A stretch of 64,000 nt of DNA. It comes from Lachnospiraceae bacterium. GTDB lineage: Bacteria; Bacillota; Clostridia; Lachnospirales; Lachnospiraceae. Positions 33,539-42,468 of this stretch are shown here, in pieces. Within the stretch, counting starts at the first letter, position 1; each line of letters begins with the position of its first letter. The notes under the pieces are model-generated. The model saw only the letters and a list, made by a program, of their open reading frames with translations. It was not told the origin of the DNA and did no database searches. Made by a program: the position numbers and the translations under genes. Location of the stretch: assembly GCA_009774375.1 (NCBI GenBank), contig VSNO01000001.1, positions 14,478 through 78,477 of the forward strand, in the 5' to 3' direction.

Positions 33539-35314
33539 ATGAAAGATAAGAAAAAAATCACAGATCACAGATCCAATCATGAGATTCTCAAAAAGGTGCT
33601 TGACCACATCGGAAAGTATAAGATATTTTTGCTGCTCTCCATTGTGCTCGCGGCAATTTCGGTAATACTGACCTTGTATATTCCGATCCTGACCGGACAG
33701 GCGGTCGACTGCATTCTTGGCCCGGGCGCTGTAGATTTTGACGGAATCTGGGCAATACTAAAGGAGATGACCGTCATCATCATCATCACGGCTGCGGTGC
33801 AGTGGCTGATGAACACCTGCAACAACAAGATCGCCTATCAGGTGGTGCGCGATGTGCGCGACGAGGCGTTTAAAAAACTGCAGATCCTTCCGCTCAAATA
33901 TATTGACGGACATTCACACGGCGACATTGTGAGCCGTATCATAGCAGATGTAGACCAGTTTTCGGACGGCCTGCTCCTGGGATTCACGCAGCTTTTCACC
34001 GGCGTGGTGACGATCATCGGCACTTTGATCTTTATGTTTTCCATCAATGTATCCACCACGGTCGTCGTCGTCATTCTGACGCCGCTGTCATTTTTTATCG
34101 CGGGCTTTATCGCGAAGCGGACTTTCAGCATGTCCAAACTGCAGTCGGAGACGAGAGGCGAGCAGACTGCGCTGATCGATGAGATGATCGGAAATGAGAA
34201 GGTGGTGAAGGCGTTCAGCCATGAGCCGCAGGTGATGGAGCGGTTTGGCGAGATCAATGGCAGGCTGGAAAAGGCGAGCGTGAAGGCGATCTTCTTCTCC
34301 TCGCTGACCAATCCCTGCACGCGCTTTGTCAACAGCCTTGTCTATGCGGGTGTCGGGATCCTTGGGGCTTTTCTGGCGATCAAAGGGCGCATCAGCGTGG
34401 GGCAGCTCACCAGCTTTCTGAGCTACGCCAACCAGTACACGAAGCCCTTCAATGAGATCTCCGGCGTGGTGACGGAGCTGCAGACAGCGCTTGCCTGCGC
34501 CGGCAGGGTGTTTGAGTTTATCGAGGAGGAGCCGCAGGTTCCGGAGCCGGAGCATGCCGCGGTCCTGACAGCGCCAAAGGGCAATATCACGATGCAGAAC
34601 GTCTGTTTCTCGTACAATCCGGATCAGAAGCTGATACAGGGCTTCAACCTCGAGGTGAAGTCCGGTCAGCGCGTGGCGATCGTGGGACCGACCGGCTGCG
34701 GAAAAACAACAGTCATAAATTTGCTGATGCGGTTCTATGATGTTAATAGTGGAAGTATTCGGATTGACGGGGTGGACATCAGGGACATGACGCGCAAGAG
34801 CCTGCGGGACAGCTTCGGCATGGTGCTGCAGGAGACCTGGCTGCACGCGGGCACGATTCGGGAGAATATCGTGATGGGCAAGCCGGACGCGACGGACGAG
34901 GAGGTGGTCGCTGCTGCGAAGGCGGCGCACGCGCACAGTTTCATCAAGCGTCTGCCGCAGGGCTATGACACGGTGATCACGGAGGACGGCGGCAGTCTCT
35001 CCCAGGGGCAGAAGCAGCTCCTGTGCATCACGCGCGTGATGCTCTGTCTGCCGCCGATGCTGATCCTTGACGAGGCGACCTCCTCGATCGACACGCGCAC
35101 GGAGATCAAGATCTCGCAGGCGTTCAATACGATGATGAAGGGCAGAACGAGCTTTATCGTGGCGCACAGGCTCTCGACGATCCGCGAGGCGGATATCATT
35201 CTCGTGATGAAGGACGGCAACATCATCGAGCAGGGCGATCACGAGACACTCTTGAAGAAGGAAAACGGATTCTATGCAACATTATATAACAGTCAGTTCG
35301 AGATGGCGGGGTAG
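33539..35314 (+). CDS. ABC exporter subunit with canonical Walker B
   Basis: A 591-residue half-transporter with six membrane helices (residues about 25-330). The ATPase has Walker A GPTGCGKTT, an altered signature LSQGQKQLLCITRVM, Walker B MLILDEATSSID with the catalytic Glu, and H-loop VAHRLSTIREAD. The active ATP site of the heterodimer should form from this Walker B and the partner's LSGGQ. It starts 14 bp after the partner with AGGAGG. The operon follows the divergent MocR-type regulator and a small membrane protein. Confidence 0.92.
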   Translation: MKDKKKITDHRSNHEILKKVLDHIGKYKIFLLLSIVLAAISVILTLYIPILTGQAVDCILGPGAVDFDGIWAILKEMTVIIIITAAVQWLMNTCNNKIAYQVVRDVRDEAFKKLQILPLKYIDGHSHGDIVSRIIADVDQFSDGLLLGFTQLFTGVVTIIGTLIFMFSINVSTTVVVVILTPLSFFIAGFIAKRTFSMSKLQSETRGEQTALIDEMIGNEKVVKAFSHEPQVMERFGEINGRLEKASVKAIFFSSLTNPCTRFVNSLVYAGVGILGAFLAIKGRISVGQLTSFLSYANQYTKPFNEISGVVTELQTALACAGRVFEFIEEEPQVPEPEHAAVLTAPKGNITMQNVCFSYNPDQKLIQGFNLEVKSGQRVAIVGPTGCGKTTVINLLMRFYDVNSGSIRIDGVDIRDMTRKSLRDSFGMVLQETWLHAGTIRENIVMGKPDATDEEVVAAAKAAHAHSFIKRLPQGYDTVITEDGGSLSQGQKQLLCITRVMLCLPPMLILDEATSSIDTRTEIKISQAFNTMMKGRTSFIVAHRLSTIREADIILVMKDGNIIEQGDHETLLKKENGFYATLYNSQFEMAG

Positions 35315-35398
35315 CATGGGCTGTAAAAAAATAGCGCTGTGCTGTCTGGCGGAGCATCTCGGGAGCTGTCATGAGCGCGGAAAAGGAGATATGAGAAT

Positions 35399-36364
35399 AT
35401 GATAAATAACTTTCTGGACGTATCACAGTACGCATTTTTAGGCTTTTTGGGTGTGGCTTTTGCATATCTCATGACGAGTCTGCTGCTGGCGGTCGGAATG
35501 AACAAACTCCCGCGGGACCACGGGCGGGAGTTTGCGCACGACGGCGGCCTCTCCGCAGGAAAACCGCGCGGTGCGGGCTTTGTCTTTATCCTTGTGTTCG
35601 TGCTGTCGGTGCTCATCTTTGGAAATATGGACAGGGAGATCACGATCTATCTGATCCTGACGGTCGCTGCCATGATGACAGGCTATCTGGACGACTGCGC
35701 GAAGGTGTCCTGGGGCGAGCTGCGCAAAGGGCTTCTCGACCTTGTGATCGCGGTCATGACAGCGGTGACGATCGTGAACTTCAACGGAAGTGACGTGACG
35801 ATCGCGCTGACGGGGCATGTGATCACGTTTCACCCGCTGTTGTACGGCGCGCTTGCGGTGATCCTTGTCTGGGGCTCCATCAATGTGACAAACTGTGCGG
35901 ACGGTGTGGACGGACTGTCGGGAACGCTGACGAGCATCACGCTGTTTACGATCTACATGATCATGAACCGGACAGAAACAGCGGGGGGATTTTCTTATAC
36001 AATACTGCTGTTTATCGCGTGTATCCTGGGGTATCTGTGGTTCAACGCCACGCCGAGCCTGCTGCTGATGGGCGATGCCGGCTCGCGGGCGATGGGGCTG
36101 TTCATCGCTATCTCCATCATGAAGGCGGGGTGTCCGTTCCTGTATCTGCTGGTGGCGTTCGTGCTGATGGTGGACGGCGGTATCGGGCTTTTCAAGGTAT
36201 CGCTGCTGCGTTTCCTGCATATCAGGATCCTCACGAAGGTGCGCACGCCGCTTCATGACCATGTACGCAAAAATATGAGCTGGTCCAACGCGCAGACAGT
36301 GTTTAAGTTCGCGATCATACAGATCATGATATCGGCGGCGGTGATATGGCTGACGGCGCGATGA
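35399..36364 (+). CDS. MraY-like phospho-N-acetylmuramoyl-pentapeptide transferase paralogue
   Basis: A 321-residue polytopic membrane protein of the PNPT family, with about ten helices. Key sites are present: the DD pair in GYLDDCAKVSWG, NCADGVDGLSG, and MGDAGSRAMGL (the catalytic Asp region). The C-terminal HHH motif of MraY is HDHVRKN here. MraY makes lipid I at the membrane. This copy lies away from any division/cell-wall cluster and differs at the second His, so it is more likely a paralogue than the housekeeping enzyme. The start follows AAAAGGAG. Confidence 0.82.
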   Translation: MINNFLDVSQYAFLGFLGVAFAYLMTSLLLAVGMNKLPRDHGREFAHDGGLSAGKPRGAGFVFILVFVLSVLIFGNMDREITIYLILTVAAMMTGYLDDCAKVSWGELRKGLLDLVIAVMTAVTIVNFNGSDVTIALTGHVITFHPLLYGALAVILVWGSINVTNCADGVDGLSGTLTSITLFTIYMIMNRTETAGGFSYTILLFIACILGYLWFNATPSLLLMGDAGSRAMGLFIAISIMKAGCPFLYLLVAFVLMVDGGIGLFKVSLLRFLHIRILTKVRTPLHDHVRKNMSWSNAQTVFKFAIIQIMISAAVIWLTAR

Positions 36365-36396
36365 CAGGAAGATAAAAAGTTTATTGCGGAGGAAAA

Positions 36397-36906
36397 ATGA
36401 AAGAGATACGGACAGAGAGACTCACAATTGTTCCATTTGAATTAAAATATTTGAATGACTATTATAACGGATTTGATAAGGAAATCACAAAGTACCAGTA
36501 TCCGGATTCGTTTGACAGCGTGGAGGCAGCTGAGACGCTTCTGCAGGAGTTTATTGATGAGATGGACCGCGGGGAAATGCTTTTTCTTGCCATACTTGAT
36601 CCGAATGGCGAATTTGTCGGCGGCCTGGAAGTGCACGGACTTGCAGAAGAGTATCCTGAGCTGGGAATCTGGCTGAAAAAAGATTTTCAGGGAAAAGGGT
36701 ATGCGTATGAAGCGCTGCATTCTGTTCTGCAATATTTGAATCAGACCTGTCAGAAAGAATGGTACGTTTACGAGGCGGATATCCGCAACAAGCCCAGTAT
36801 AGGACTTGTTGCGAAATTTTCCTGTCGCAAAGAAGGACTTGATGAATTTACGACTGAATCTGGAAAAGAGCTGAAGCTGCAGAGGTATCTGATCAATGTA
36901 AAATGA
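36397..36906 (+). CDS. GNAT-family acetyltransferase (RimJ/RimL type)
   Basis: A 169-residue acetyltransferase with the RimJ-like opening IRTERLTIVPFELKYLNDYY, strand LFLAILDPNGEFVGGLEVHGL, acetyl-CoA loop KKDFQGKGYAYEALHSVLQYL and the closing YEADIRNKPSIGLVAKFSC. The Q/R-x-x-G-x-G/A motif reads FQGKGYA. Substrate unknown. The start follows GGAGG, and the gene is 32 bp after the MraY-like gene. Confidence 0.85.
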   Translation: MKEIRTERLTIVPFELKYLNDYYNGFDKEITKYQYPDSFDSVEAAETLLQEFIDEMDRGEMLFLAILDPNGEFVGGLEVHGLAEEYPELGIWLKKDFQGKGYAYEALHSVLQYLNQTCQKEWYVYEADIRNKPSIGLVAKFSCRKEGLDEFTTESGKELKLQRYLINVK

Positions 36907-36949
36907 AACTCTTCAGTGTGGCAGAAAATGAACAGCAGGAGGGGATGGT

Positions 36950-37345
36950 ATGTGCAAACTGGTTAAAATTACAAACAGTCTTGGTGAGCAGATTGAAGTT
37001 GCTGAAATTAAGGCTGACACAATCAAAAAAATTATCAAGATAGCGAAAATATGTGACAAGATAGATTACATATATCTATTTGGTTCATCAGTGGAAGAAA
37101 GATGTACAGATGAATCAGATATAGATCTTGCGATCATCAGTAATGTCAGTGCGTCCAAATTATGTAATAGAAGCAGTTATCGCGAATTTAAAGAAAGGCT
37201 GTACGCGATCGACACAGATCAAGAATATGACAGACTGCAGTTCAATTCTTTAAAAGCCATACGTAACAGCAAGGAACCGGTTTGTCTGGATATCATCTCG
37301 AAAGGGAAGCTGCTGTATCAAAGAGAGGGAATTTCGTATGTATGA
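36950..37345 (+). CDS. minimal nucleotidyltransferase (MNT) domain protein
   Basis: A 131-residue nucleotidyltransferase. The catalytic motif is YLFGSSVEERCTDESDIDLAII (GS...SDIDL), with a third carboxylate possibly in DRLQFNSL. Such MNT proteins usually pair with HEPN-domain proteins, in some cases as toxin-antitoxin pairs where the MNT adenylylates the HEPN RNase. The next gene overlaps this one by 8 bp, as expected for such a pair, but is only 60 residues long. The start follows GGAGGGG. Confidence 0.82.
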   Translation: MCKLVKITNSLGEQIEVAEIKADTIKKIIKIAKICDKIDYIYLFGSSVEERCTDESDIDLAIISNVSASKLCNRSSYREFKERLYAIDTDQEYDRLQFNSLKAIRNSKEPVCLDIISKGKLLYQREGISYV

Positions 37346-37520
37346 GGAGTATTTGACGAAGGCACTCAGCAGTATCATAATCGCGAAGCAGGCGTTGAAA
37401 AATTACGAGAAGACCAATATAAAGGATATGAAAAATGAGGAAACGGAACAATGGCTTATACAGATCAGACCGAGGTACAAGGCAAAATTAGCAGATGTCA
37501 ATAAGAAATTGGAGTTGTGA
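37338..37520 (+). CDS. 60-residue partner of the MNT protein (possible truncated HEPN)
   Basis: A charged helical protein starting 8 bp inside the MNT gene. Its N-terminal helix YEEYLTKALSSIIIAKQAL could be the first helix of a HEPN-type bundle, but the R-x4-6-H RNase motif is absent and the protein stops early. A terminator hairpin follows within 15 bp. It may be an intact small partner or a shortened one. Confidence 0.55.
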   Translation: MYEEYLTKALSSIIIAKQALKNYEKTNIKDMKNEETEQWLIQIRPRYKAKLADVNKKLEL

Positions 37521-37534
37521 TATGGCAGAAAGAA

Positions 37535-37568
37535 GCCAGATGAGAAAGTGTTTCCTTTCTCATCTGGC
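37535..37568. terminator. bidirectional terminator hairpin
   Basis: GCCAGATGAGAAAG pairs with CTTTCTCATCTGGC (14 bp) around a 6-nt loop, between the MNT pair and the convergent ABC-F gene. Confidence 0.75.
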
Positions 37569-37589
37569 ATTATTGTGCATGAATACTTT

Positions 37590-39143
37590 CTATATCCGCG
37601 TACTCCACTGTGAGCAGTCCCACACATCTGTCGCGAGTCCGTCGTAAAACTCGGGTTCGTGGCAGACCATCAGGATACTGCCGCTGTAATCTGCCAGGGC
37701 GCGCCGCAGCGCTGACTTGGCGTCGGTGTCAAGGTGGTTGGTCGGCTCGTCGAGCAGCAGGATATTGGTCGGCTTGTTGATGAGCTTGCACAGCCGGACT
37801 TTCGCCTGCTCGCCGCCGCTTAGAACCTTCACTTTGCTCTCGATGTGCTTGGTCGTCAGACCGCATTTGGCGAGGGCGGAGCGCACTTCATACTGCGTCA
37901 TCGACGGAAATTCATTCCAGAGCTCCTCGATGCAGGTCGTGGCGACAGACTGGTCCATCTCCTGTTCAAAGTATCCGATCTCCAGATAATCTCCGAGCTC
38001 CACGCCGCCGTTCAAAGGGCGGATCAGGCCTAAGATGCTCTTTAACAGCGTCGTCTTGCCGATGCCGTTTGCGCCGGTGAGGACGATCTTCTGTCCGCGC
38101 TCCATCGCGATGTCGAGCGGTTTTGACAGCGCCTCGTCGTATCCGATCACAAGGCTTTTTGCCGTGAAGATGTATCGTCCGCTCGTGCGCGCTTCCTTAA
38201 ACCGGAATTCGGGCTTTGGCTTTTCGGCGGCAAGCTCGATCACGTCCATCTTGTCAAGTTTCTTCTGGCGCGACATCGCCATGTTTCTCGTCGAGACGCG
38301 CGCCTTGTTCCTGGCGACAAAATCTTTCAGGTTTGCGATCTCCTTCTGCTGCCTGTTGTAGGCGGCTTCGAGCTGCGCCTTTTTCATGGCATAGACTTCC
38401 TGGAACTGGTCGTAATCGCCGACGTAGCGTGTCAGCTGCGCATTGTCCATGTGGTAGATGATATTGACAACGCTGTTCAGGAACGGAATGTCATGCGAGA
38501 TCAGGATAAACGCGTTCTCGTATTCCTGGAGATAGCGTCGGAGCCATTCGATATGGCTGGCGTCGAGATAGTTTGTCGGCTCGTCGAGCAGCAGGATATC
38601 CGGCTTCTCCAGCAAAAGCTTTGCGAGCAGGATCTTTGTGCGCTGCCCTCCGCTCAGGTCAGTGACGTCCGTGTCCAATCCGACTTCCATGATGCCGAGC
38701 GCCCTTGCGACCTCTTCAATTTTGGCATCGATCATGTAAAAGTCATGCTGGTCAAGAAGCTCTTGTATCGTGCCTAACTCTTCCATGTAGGATTCAAGCT
38801 CCGCCTCGGAGGCGTCTCCCATTTTATCGCAGATTTCGTTCATGCGGCTTTCAAGCCCGTACAGAAAATCGAAGGCGGAAGCGAGCACGTTTTTCACGGT
38901 CATCCCTTTTTCGAGAACAGTGTGCTGGTCAAGATATCCCACGCGCACGTTTTTGGCCCACTCAATCCTGCCCTCGTCCGGCATCAGTTTATCGGTGATA
39001 ATGTTCATGAAAGTGGATTTGCCCTCACCGTTGGCGCCCACCAGTCCGATATGCTCTCCTTTAAGCAGGCGGAAGGACACATCTGCAAAGATCGTCCTGT
39101 CGCCGAAACCGTGGGAGAGATTTTCTACGTTTAAGATACTCAT
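37590..39143 (-). CDS. ABC-F family ATPase
   Basis: A 517-residue soluble protein with two ABC domains and no membrane part. Walker A sites are GANGEGKST and GANGIGKTT, signatures are LSGGQRTKILLAKLLL and LSGGEQAKVRLCKL, and Walker B sites are ILLLDEPTNYLD and ILLLDEPTNHLD. The linker (residues about 240-310) is Lys/Gln-rich. ABC-F proteins act on ribosomes in translation control or antibiotic protection. The absence of a long linker or C-terminal extension, and the MSILNVENLSHGFGD opening, suggest a housekeeping type rather than a resistance type. ATG 39143 follows AAGGA. Confidence 0.9.
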   Translation of the reverse strand: MSILNVENLSHGFGDRTIFADVSFRLLKGEHIGLVGANGEGKSTFMNIITDKLMPDEGRIEWAKNVRVGYLDQHTVLEKGMTVKNVLASAFDFLYGLESRMNEICDKMGDASEAELESYMEELGTIQELLDQHDFYMIDAKIEEVARALGIMEVGLDTDVTDLSGGQRTKILLAKLLLEKPDILLLDEPTNYLDASHIEWLRRYLQEYENAFILISHDIPFLNSVVNIIYHMDNAQLTRYVGDYDQFQEVYAMKKAQLEAAYNRQQKEIANLKDFVARNKARVSTRNMAMSRQKKLDKMDVIELAAEKPKPEFRFKEARTSGRYIFTAKSLVIGYDEALSKPLDIAMERGQKIVLTGANGIGKTTLLKSILGLIRPLNGGVELGDYLEIGYFEQEMDQSVATTCIEELWNEFPSMTQYEVRSALAKCGLTTKHIESKVKVLSGGEQAKVRLCKLINKPTNILLLDEPTNHLDTDAKSALRRALADYSGSILMVCHEPEFYDGLATDVWDCSQWSTRI

Positions 39144-39158
39144 TGTGTTCAATCCTTT

Positions 39159-39383
39159 TTATTCTTTCAAAATATCCGCAATGACGCACCGCTGTTCTTC
39201 TATGCCGATCAGCAGCTCCGGGTTCATTGACATCTTTTCAGCGATCAGCAGGATATCGGTCTCGTCGATATCATTCAATCCTTCCTCAAACAGTTTGTCA
39301 TCATTTGTCGGTAGATTTAAAGAAAGTTTCCTTTCTGCCTCGCTTCCTTTTGGCGGTATAGGAAATAAGAATCTCCTTACTGT
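39159..39383 (-). pseudogene. open remnant upstream of ABC-F gene
   Basis: An open frame of 74 codons bounded by stops. It reads like a coding tail (LFEEGLNDIDETDILLIAEK, then EEQRCVIADILKE) and ends 16 bp before the ABC-F start. It has no ATG/GTG/TTG start near its AAGGAG-like sequence. It may be a truncated gene or a leader with an unusual start. Confidence 0.3.
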
Positions 39384-39441
39384 TCATGTGAAAATTTTTG
39401 AATAATATTAGTATATATAATATGGATTCTCTGCGCAAGTA

Positions 39442-40566
39442 TTATTCTGCAAAAGCCTCTCGTTTTTCCCATATCAGTTCCCCGTTCAGGGCATTGACTG
39501 CAATGATCTCCTCACTCCGCAAACTTCGTGCCTTCTCGTCCTCGCCCGCCCAAAATCTCCAGACGGGCACAATCAGCAGCTCTTTGTCAGGAGAACTGAC
39601 TGACAGGTACTCCAGACTGATTTTGGTAATGGTCAGCGGCTCCTCTTGTATTGGAATCTGATTAATCTGTTGCTGTATGGCTGCAACGGCTTCGCCTGCC
39701 GACAAAACAGGCTGATCGATTCCGATTTCCGCCTCTGAAAAGAGGCTTCCCCATATTTTTATGGGAAACGGACTGCCTTTTCCTGTTATCGTACCGAAAT
39801 TATGCCATGCCGTCACGGGAATGCCGTCTATCGTTTTTCTGAATACCGCTTTTATGTAAAATTGTCCGTCCATCGTTTCACAGACGTGGATTAAATCGCA
39901 TGAATAGCTGTCATTGTAATCTATGGCGCCGATATTATACAAGCCAAACTGAATGATCTCCGCAGGAATGGTGTCCGCCACCTTCGAGAGCGTTGAAAGT
40001 GTATATTCGTCTATTATGTCGCCTTCGCCCACGATAAGGATTGGAAATACCTGTTTTATATCAGGGGAGATATCCGCGGTAGTTTCCCTGTGGCATAAAA
40101 TATCCTCTCCCGGTATGTCGGAATGTGTAATCTGATAGCTCCAGGATTTCCCTGTCGGCGTCATAAACTCCCATGCGTCTTTTTCAGAATTATATACAGT
40201 GGCTTCCACAACATTCCATGTTTCTGCGGGATGCATCTCTTTCAACAAAGCATTTCGCATTTCCTCCGTAAAAGGCTCGGGCACATATCGATAGCAGCTT
40301 ACCTGGTCAATGCCATCGGAATAAACCTGCGCGTCAATCGTTATTTTTCTCCCGTCAGAACCTTCCATGAATTGTGTTATTGTTTCGCCGCTGTACTCAT
40401 TGGATGCTTCGTCATAAGAAGTATCTGTAATCACGCTATCATTAGGAACTTCTATATTTTCATCTGCTGTCCCTGAAAAAACCTGTTCTTCATGCTCCGT
40501 CTGCCTGTTGCATCCAGTCAGTGTCATCGCTAATAGCAAAAACGTCGCCAGTAAAAAAGTCCTCAT
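39442..40566 (-). CDS. lipoprotein of unknown function
   Basis: A 374-residue exported lipoprotein: the signal ends LAMTLTGC (Cys at residue 19) and a Glu/Asp-rich linker follows. The rest is a mixed alpha/beta domain with repeated YxxxP and WxF patterns (VPVWRFWAGEDEK near the C-terminus, followed by IIAVNALNGELIWEKREAF, a DUF-type ending seen in YycH/YycI-like regulators). I do not assign it to a family. It lies downstream of an anti-sigma/ECF sigma pair with a 183-bp gap that contains a palindromic operator-like site. Confidence 0.7.
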   Translation of the reverse strand: MRTFLLATFLLLAMTLTGCNRQTEHEEQVFSGTADENIEVPNDSVITDTSYDEASNEYSGETITQFMEGSDGRKITIDAQVYSDGIDQVSCYRYVPEPFTEEMRNALLKEMHPAETWNVVEATVYNSEKDAWEFMTPTGKSWSYQITHSDIPGEDILCHRETTADISPDIKQVFPILIVGEGDIIDEYTLSTLSKVADTIPAEIIQFGLYNIGAIDYNDSYSCDLIHVCETMDGQFYIKAVFRKTIDGIPVTAWHNFGTITGKGSPFPIKIWGSLFSEAEIGIDQPVLSAGEAVAAIQQQINQIPIQEEPLTITKISLEYLSVSSPDKELLIVPVWRFWAGEDEKARSLRSEEIIAVNALNGELIWEKREAFAE

Positions 40567-40688
40567 AATCAGTTTCCCCCTTTTAATTATGATGTATATC
40601 GTGTTTTATTTTTGCCCGTGCTTTGTTATACTCGCGCCAGCCGCAGCCACGAAGCGGCTATATTTATGCGGCTTGTGCGCATCACATT

Positions 40689-40706
40689 ATACTGAGCGGT
40701 CAGTAT
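40689..40706. promoter_or_regulatory. perfect palindrome resembling a TetR-family operator
   Basis: ATACTGA-GCGG-TCAGTAT has 7-bp perfect arms and overlaps a minus-strand TATAAT (40691-40686) that could serve the lipoprotein gene. ACTGA..TCAGT operators are typical of TetR-family repressors, but none is encoded in the window. Confidence 0.5.
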
Positions 40707-40749
40707 ATCTAAAATCCTGTACTTGATAAGACAAGGCTCCATATCATTG

Positions 40750-41721
40750 TCACTCCGCCTTAGGATAATCCTCCCGGAATCCCATCATGATATCATAATG
40801 GATTCTGTCAAAGCAATAAGAAATTTTGTGATCAAAATCTATGATCTGCAAAAATTCAAAATCGGATACCGCCCCGTCAGGAATATAATAGGTGCTGTTT
40901 TCCTCGCAAAACACGGCGCCGGTTCCTGTATATTCGTCCACTGTCTTTATAATGTCCAGTTCAGTCTCGGGATAGACGCCCTCATTTTCATATTGTTCAT
41001 TCAGTTCTTCGTACCGCTGGTTTTCCTCCTGGCGAAGCTTCCTGCTAAATCCCCCGCCGGTTTCTAAATTTGACGCGCAGTAAGCCAGATAAATCCTGTC
41101 AACCTCTGAATCCGTCATCTCCGCCATGCGGCTTTCCCAATTGCCCTGCGCGAGAATCCGCTCCTGATTCTTTTCATAGATGCTGTATGTCATTTTATGG
41201 TTGAAATCGATGATTTCCAAAAGCTCCTCATCGCTCAATGCTTTCCGGGGAAGATAAATTGTCCTTGTATCCGCCGCGATTGCCACACTCTGCCCGCTGT
41301 AATCCCCTGCCGCTGCAATGATCGCTAAAGTTTCTTCCGGAAACCGGCCGTTCTTTTCATATTCCTCTGTCAAAGCCTGATAACGTTCCTCTTCCTCCGC
41401 GGTGAACGGACGGTTCAGACTGTTCGCCTCACCGGCGTTGGCTAGCTGGTACAAATCCTCTATTTCCTGTTTTTCCATACCTTCCATGCGCTGCCGATAT
41501 ACGCTGATGATCTCCATCGCCGCAACAGTGGTTCCCAATATGCCGCAGCAGATTATGGCAACAGCCGCTGCCTTTGGAATACGGAATACTGCATGTTTCT
41601 GTTTTTTCTTTTCTTTCATATGGATTTGTGAAAAAGCCTCATTCGCTTTTTCCCATACAATTTCAGGAATCTCTAAATCCTGATATAAGATTTCTTCCGT
41701 TTGATTTCCTTTATTATCCAT
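40750..41721 (-). CDS. anti-sigma-like membrane protein with duplicated external domain
   Basis: A 323-residue protein. A cytoplasmic N-terminus (residues about 1-45) is followed by one membrane helix (about 48-68) and an external part made of two related repeats. Repeat 1 contains EEERYQALTEEYEKNGRFPEE and YLPRKALSDEELLEIIDFNH. Repeat 2 contains ENQRYEELNEQYENEGVYPE and YIPDGAVSDFEFLQIIDFDH. It lies 27 bp after the ECF sigma gene, the usual place of the anti-sigma factor. Sigma inhibition and signal sensing are inferred. The start follows GAGGCAGG. Confidence 0.7.
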   Translation of the reverse strand: MDNKGNQTEEILYQDLEIPEIVWEKANEAFSQIHMKEKKKQKHAVFRIPKAAAVAIICCGILGTTVAAMEIISVYRQRMEGMEKQEIEDLYQLANAGEANSLNRPFTAEEEERYQALTEEYEKNGRFPEETLAIIAAAGDYSGQSVAIAADTRTIYLPRKALSDEELLEIIDFNHKMTYSIYEKNQERILAQGNWESRMAEMTDSEVDRIYLAYCASNLETGGGFSRKLRQEENQRYEELNEQYENEGVYPETELDIIKTVDEYTGTGAVFCEENSTYYIPDGAVSDFEFLQIIDFDHKISYCFDRIHYDIMMGFREDYPKAE

Positions 41722-41748
41722 TAGCCCTGCCTCCTCAAATGTACGCAG

Positions 41749-42264
41749 CTATTGCGTGCCATAGTATTCCCTTAATTGTTCCCGCCCTCTGGAAAGCCTT
41801 GTCCGCACTGCGCTGTCCGTGATTCCTAATATTTTTGCGATTTCCTTTGTGCGGAAGCCCTCGGAGTAAAATAAAATGAGCGCGATGCGATATTTTTCGT
41901 CAATGGCCGACAATGCCTCCCGCCATTCAAGATTGCAGGCATTGTCTTCAACAACACTTTCAGGCAGTTCGTCTGTGTATGTAATCCGCCTGTTGCTTCG
42001 GATGATGCCATAGCAATTGTTTACTAAGATTTTTGTCATCCATGTTTTAAAATACCGATTCGTTTTTAGCTCGTTCAAATTCTCCCAGCAGGCCAGCAGC
42101 GTCTCCTGAATGGCGTCTGATACATCTTCGTCGTTCATTAAAATCGCCTTTGCCGTGCGGTACATCGTCTGCATCTGTAGTTTCATCAGTTCTGTGAATG
42201 CGTCGGTATTTCCCGTTTTCGCTTTTTGAATAAGAATTTCAGTATTCATTTCGTTTACCGTCAT
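41749..42264 (-). CDS. ECF-type RNA polymerase sigma factor
   Basis: A 171-residue sigma-70 family protein of the ECF group. Region 2 spans residues about 20-90 (MYRTAKAILMNDEDVSDAIQETLLACWENL, FKTWMTKILVNNC). Region 4 spans about 115-170 (LILFYSEGFRTKEIAKILG with the HTH ending VRTRLSRGREQL). The start is uncertain: GGAGGG lies only 2 nt from ATG 42264 and 17 nt from ATG 42249. A 13-bp direct repeat, CCTTTCATACAAT, lies upstream at 42270-42282 and 42323-42335. The next gene encodes its likely anti-sigma factor. Confidence 0.9.
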   Translation of the reverse strand: MTVNEMNTEILIQKAKTGNTDAFTELMKLQMQTMYRTAKAILMNDEDVSDAIQETLLACWENLNELKTNRYFKTWMTKILVNNCYGIIRSNRRITYTDELPESVVEDNACNLEWREALSAIDEKYRIALILFYSEGFRTKEIAKILGITDSAVRTRLSRGREQLREYYGTQ

Positions 42265-42468
42265 TCCCTCCTTTCATACAATGAAAAGGAATTTCCTGCC
42301 TTCTTTGTGATTCATGATCGCACCTTTCATACAATAGATGTTCAAAAATCAAAAAATGTCCCATACAAAATCAAAAAGTTGAGTCATGGGATCCAACGGG
42401 GAAGCTATAGAATTTTTAGGTTCTATGTGTTAGAATAAAACAAAACAGATGGGAGGGGAATAGGGAAT

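Noticed and set aside
34088..35242. 384-codon minus-strand open frame over the ABC exporter
   Set aside because: Shadow of GC-rich coding sequence; no start signal or recognisable domain.
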